A stretch of 64,000 bases of DNA, taken from the NCBI GenBank assembly GCA_001466705.2, contig LATX02000199.1:1-64000 (forward strand), in the 5' to 3' direction. The notes under the pieces are model-generated. The model saw only the letters and a program-made list of their open reading frames with translations. It was not told where the DNA came from and ran no database searches. The DNA is from Moniliophthora roreri. Taxonomy: Eukaryota > Basidiomycota > Agaricomycetes > Agaricales > Marasmiaceae. Shown here piece by piece: positions 60,106 through 64,000 of the stretch. The translations under genes and the position numbers were made by a program. The first letter of the stretch is position 1, and the number at the start of each line of letters is the position of its first letter.

Positions 60106-60612
60106 TGTTGAAGCACTGTACCTGTACTATACTAAACTAGACACATTAGTTATTGTATTACTTGTGTCTGTGATCAACTACGGAACTTACAAAGTATGTT
60201 CCTGAACTTCTCCAGAGCTTGCACTATAGTCATAGGAGTGCTCCCTCATCCAGTAGGAGTATTGTAGCCTCATGCACAATACAGTAGAACTCATGTAGAA
60301 CACATGTATAGCTTCTTCCCCTGTCAGACGATTGTATTGTGTCTTTCCAAGACACATTATTCTTGGATACTTTGTCTCACAAGTATTCAGTAGCTTACAT
60401 CCATAGCTTACTAGGTTTCACCGTTTATCCATGGAACTTATCCTTTAGAGTAGTATAAAAGCAAGCATGTATGTAGCTACATTCTCTAGTTCAATTTACA
60501 TTGACTACTCTGCACATCACACCTCTACAACCCTCAAGGTTCTAGCAAGCTCTCATACAAATGTGAGTTGAGCACACTCCACTGTGCTTTACGTCTCTGT
60601 TCTGTCTCAACA
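60106..60612 (+). mobile_element. 3' LTR of the Copia element
   Basis: The 507-bp LTR begins TGTTGAAGCACTG directly after the polypurine tract GTGAGGGGGAG and ends CTGTCTCAACA. TATAAAA at 60454-60460 is the likely promoter box. GAGAT follows, which would be the target duplication, but its partner cannot be checked because the 5' end is missing. Confidence 0.85.
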
Positions 60613-60640
60613 GAGATATCCTATGTTGGGCACAAGAACT

Positions 60641-63355
60641 GGAAGGCCCCACCACTCACATTCCTCCTCTGACAGCCGGTCTTGTCAAAAGACCAGAAAT
60701 AACAAGGTATTTCCAACCAGGACATGAGTTTGGATAGTGTTGTGGGGAGGGGATGAACAAAGAGGTAAATAGGTTTTAGTGGTGTTTCTTCAACTGGGTG
60801 TTTAGCATTATGGAGGGTGGAAAAGGTTCGGAGGTCTTGAGTGGATCGCAATTTCAGGTCGGGTGGGCAAACAATAACTCCCAACGAGATGTTACTGGAC
60901 ACTATCAGACAGCATCAGATGCTATCAGACAAATCCATGAAAATCTGACATGCACTTGACATTTTCTGACGTCCATCCGATCAACATAGCTTGACGACTT
61001 CTTTCCGGGTCTCCAACTTGAAGCGTAACCAAACGGCTCGAGATGGACTTAGAAAAACTTGTACCTTGCGGTCTGTGCACAATTCGGCTCAAATTCCCCT
61101 GTGCCCTAGATTTCCCCACGCTCACTTCTTTCTTCTTAACCACCACCATCCCCACTTCTCAATGGCACCCACTCACTCCTTCTCCCCGTCTGTATGGCTC
61201 TTTCGGCGTCTCAAGGTGAAATTCCATGGTTCAAGATATGATGAGTACTGATGTGATCCAGCAGTGGAATATGATATAGGCGAGGTACGTGTGCTAATTA
61301 CTTATCGTTTTTGTGAAACTAAGGATAGTTCGACGCGTCAGGCACCTCGGAGAAGACTCAGACAACGGTGCCGAACCACTTTCAACATACGGCTAATAGT
61401 AAATCTCGTGAGTCGACCCCAGAACCCCATTATCCTTATACTAAACATTCTACGTGTTGCAGCTGGCCATGTCGTTAGAGTAACGCTCCTCGCTTCGGTC
61501 AGGGCAGAGGGTTTGGAGTCGGGGCAGAGGGTATTGGCCACTCTTGTGGGCAAAGTGGGAGTCTGGGACTCGGAGACAAGGTCTTTCGGTACGTAAGTTG
61601 TACTCAGTAGCACCGTTAATGTATTCTAGTACCTCAGCAATATACCTAATTATCAGACACGATCAGACGAAAACCGACGCCTAATAGAGCCTATCAGTTG
61701 CTACCTGTGACACGTCCGATAATGTCAGATAACGTCTGATAACGTCTGAAAAAGTGCATGTTAAGGACACTATCGGACGTTATTAGACATTATCAGACAA
61801 GTTGGGTATCGTCAGATAATGTCTGATAGTGTCCAGTAAAACCTCACTGGGGATAACTGGTGGGAGAAAGAAAACATCAGTTTGTGTAATACATTAAACA
61901 GTGAGGGGACGTACAAAAGTTTTCCTTTCCCTCTGTAACATCAAGAGTATCAAAAACCCGTGAGGACTGCGGTAACCACTCATCGCAGAACCTCAACCAA
62001 CCATACACGGCTCCAAGATCAATACGTTCCCCTTGAACTGGATCTAACTTGAAGCTTGCAGATCCCTAAGCCTAAATCAAACATAGAAACCACGGTATCA
62101 CTCACCGTGTCAAACCCCCATCTAGCTCTGTTCTATTCACTAATCCATCCATGCACCATGTCCATAACGAACCAGCTTCTCGTGGCCTCCTCGCAATAGC
62201 TTCCAATGACGGTGAGTGGACGGTGTCGAATCGAAGTCCACCTATGACGTCCATCGGGAGATGATCGGGTGGATTCCGCCAAAGATCACGGAGATAGCGG
62301 GGCATCGCTGAACTCCAGTCAGGATGGTCGGCATCCTTAGATCGGTGGTCTTCTGCTATTCGCGGAAACAGATCGTCAAGAAAGGTGTCATTGAGACTAT
62401 CCATTGCACATTCCAATACACTATATTCCACACTCCGCCCGAATTTGCTAAAGAACCTAAAGGAAGTGTCATCCTTCAACATGTCGACAGTGGGTGGAAC
62501 AACAATCAACTCGGCTGGTCTTGAATAAAGCCAGGTACCAGGACCATCAGGCCCGCAGAGAAGCACGCCACTGGTAGTGTTCATCCATAACATATTTACT
62601 GAGCAATGCATGTTATTCTGAAAGAGCCAAACGGTGTTAGCTCAAGAAAATTGAGACAGGGGCAGGGATCTAGACTGACTGCCAGATATACGATGTAGAC
62701 ATTCATCCAGAAAGATCCCGTGTAAAAATGCGCACAGGGGATTAGTTCTATGGGAACCGTCAGGATATACCGTCAATAGAAAGCTCAAGATGTGTCATAC
62801 CGTGATGAAAGATTAGTGCTGGGATCGCCGACTGGTTAATCCCGAATAGTTGCGGATTGCTGGCCACCTGTCAGATATAAAGCTCCCGAGTGATAGATGA
62901 AAGCCTACTGGGTACGCGAGAACTGTCGAAAATCCTTCTCCCATAAATCTTGTGCATCTTCGCCTTCGTAGATCATAGCAGTGAACTTGGATTGCCGATC
63001 AACTATTTCGACAGTGTAGATTGTTTTCTGAGCTGACAACTTGCATTGACCGTTTAAGTCTCTGTTTTGCCATTTCCAATCCCACTCTGAAAGCTCTGTA
63101 GAGCCTAGCTCCTTCACCTTGACCATGTCTCCACGTCTCACATATTGAAACTACAAGATTGCCTGACTAGTTCATCGAATTAATCATTGAAGCAGGTGTT
63201 ACACGAACCTCATCGCGCTCAGTACGCTTTGCCACTGCCTGGCTAGTGTTGAAATTGACTGTACCCGTGATCGTGCCGTTGACTTGGTTCCCCTGAACAT
63301 GGTTCAAGGTATTTTCGCCTGTGATGATTGTGTGCGACGAGTTCACGAAGCTCAT
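60641..63355 (-). pseudogene. kinase-like protein with amyloid-like N-terminal motif, copy 2, broken
   Basis: The start ATG is at 63355, with MSFVNSSHTIITGE then NHVQGNQVNGTITGTVNFN as the motif and AVAKRTERDE before the first intron, as in copy 1. Then VRRGDMVKVKELGSTELSEW, YTVEIVDRQSKFTAMIYEG, LWMNTTSGVLLCGPDGPG and DDLFPRIAEDH. It is disrupted in three ways: the TIR element 60880-61852 lies at the start of the last exon, a deletion of about 11 bp relative to copy 1 near 60680 shifts the frame, and the Copia 3' LTR cuts off the C-terminal 100 or so residues. Confidence 0.72.
60880..61852. mobile_element. 973-bp TIR element with subterminal repeat clusters
   Basis: The ends are imperfect inverted repeats: CCCAACGAGATGTTACTGG at 60880 and, reverse-complemented, CCCCAGTGAGGTTTTACTGG at 61852, both followed by ACACTATCAGAC. 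ATAACT is repeated outside (60874-60879 and 61853-61858), and copy 1 of the host gene lacks the insertion. Within about 70 bp of the left end and 200 bp of the right end there are many copies of ATCAGAC/GTCTGAT and their CpG variants ATCGGAC/GTCCGAT, as in transposase-binding subterminal repeats. The interior (61000-61600) has short open frames, one reading FRRLKVKFHGSRYDEY, possibly captured host exons. Superfamily undetermined. Confidence 0.7.
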
Positions 63356-63359
63356 TACA

Positions 63360-64000
63360 GCGTTGAGCGAGATGATAGTGATAGAAAGGCAAGAATGGGT
63401 CGTGGGGAACACGAGGTCCCACATCATTTTGTATGTCAGTCAACATGAGGTTCGACAAATCGGATTGGATGAACAGCTTTTTAGGGCGATAAAGTGGCAG
63501 CGTCAATCAACATGTACTGCCTTTCTGCATTCGTGGATGAAAATTAACGGTGAGCATTAAAGTAAAAGGCGCACTATTTCGTTCAGTCTCGTGCGCTGTT
63601 GCCCTCAACTCGGCAAACATAGTTTTGTAATAAAAACGAGGAACTAAAGCGGCCAGCTCGTTTCTTTAAGAGCGCAGCGGAGTAAACTTGCATGCTTCGT
63701 ATCTAAGAATCAATTAGTTGGAGTTGAGTGCTTTTCCCGGCAAAAAATTGATTAGCACTCACCATAGCCATTCTGAATCTCTTTCCAGATCCCAGCTGAG
63801 TTCCTGCTCTCCAGTGTCCATATTCCAATCCATCCCCAATTACCAGATCCCAACGCTTGAAGCGTGGTGGTCGTAATGATGAAAGAGTCGTGGCGATCGT
63901 TGAGTAAACGTGAATATGAGGTAGGACGTGACAGATTAGTCGCTGGCGCTACCACTGTTAAACGGTTGGGTTCGATTCAGTAACACTCCTTCAAAGTATG
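63360..64000. other. upstream region of kinase-like gene copy 2
   Basis: This is similar to 34720-35600 in copy 1, with indels. It includes the CATGTACTGCCTTTCTGCAT block and the segment that on the minus strand reads DSFIITTTTLQALGSG. The window ends within it, so the duplicated unit may continue. Confidence 0.45.

Larger units (their letters stand above)
50846..60612 (+). mobile_element. Ty1/Copia element, 5'-truncated, with nested LTR and internal chimera
   Basis: Domain order is gag, protease, integrase, reverse transcriptase, RNase H, then 3' LTR, which is the Copia order (integrase before RT). The open frame begins at 50846 without an ATG and without a 5' LTR. A solo LTR is inserted at 52273-52906. 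An N at 57671 separates two versions of the same 1.25-kb part. The gag-protease interval is unusually long. Nearly all interrupting stops are TGA. The 3' LTR ends within the 3' part of kinase-like gene copy 2. Confidence 0.9.

Overview
The window looks like a transposon-crowded piece of a filamentous basidiomycete (Agaricomycetes) genome. The evidence is short GT-AG introns of about 45-60 nt in several genes, a chromodomain-type Ty3/Gypsy element, a DIRS-type element, a Crypton-like tyrosine recombinase, a Ty1/Copia element, and protein families I associate with mushroom-forming fungi (a kinase-like protein with an amyloid-like N-terminus, and multi-pass membrane proteins). No species can be named from the sequence alone.

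Layout. 1-32.6 kb is an AT-rich, CpG-poor repeat island: a solo LTR (889-1416), a small TA-flanked TIR element (2670-3154), a chromovirus with both LTRs (7696-15940) sitting inside an unclassified repeat called R1 here (6353-16345), a decayed DIRS element on the minus strand (19973-23618), more R1 copies and two further solo LTRs (26711-27084, 29600-30017). 32.6-42.2 kb is richer in GC and CpG and holds ordinary-looking host genes on the minus strand: a kinase-like gene (32648-34711), a multi-pass membrane protein (39052-40148), and unrecognised gene remnants. 42.3-50.8 kb is AT-rich again and holds three unusual genes together: a Crypton-like tyrosine recombinase (+), an XPG/FEN1-like nuclease (-) and a SAP-like protein (-). 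50.8-60.6 kb is a large Copia element with only its 3' LTR, interrupted by a nested solo LTR. 60.6-64 kb is a second, broken copy of the kinase-like gene, hit by a 973-bp TIR element and cut at its 3' end by the Copia LTR.

Assembly. Single Ns lie at 5657, 8214, 24989, 27973, 39471 and 57671. At the 1st, 2nd and 3rd, the stretch ending at the N is repeated exactly just after it, so these are probably unmerged contig overlaps rather than biology. At 57671 the two sides are related but not identical.

Decay. Most mobile-element genes carry nonsense codons that look like C-to-T or G-to-A transitions at CpG (CGA to TGA) or at Trp codons (TGG to TGA/TAG). The host-like gene islands mostly lack this. 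The most notable candidates for new biology are the recombinase/nuclease/SAP cluster, the oversized Cys/His-rich gag region of the Copia element, the extra 3' ORF and apparent self-priming of the chromovirus, and the amyloid-like motif fused to a kinase-like domain.
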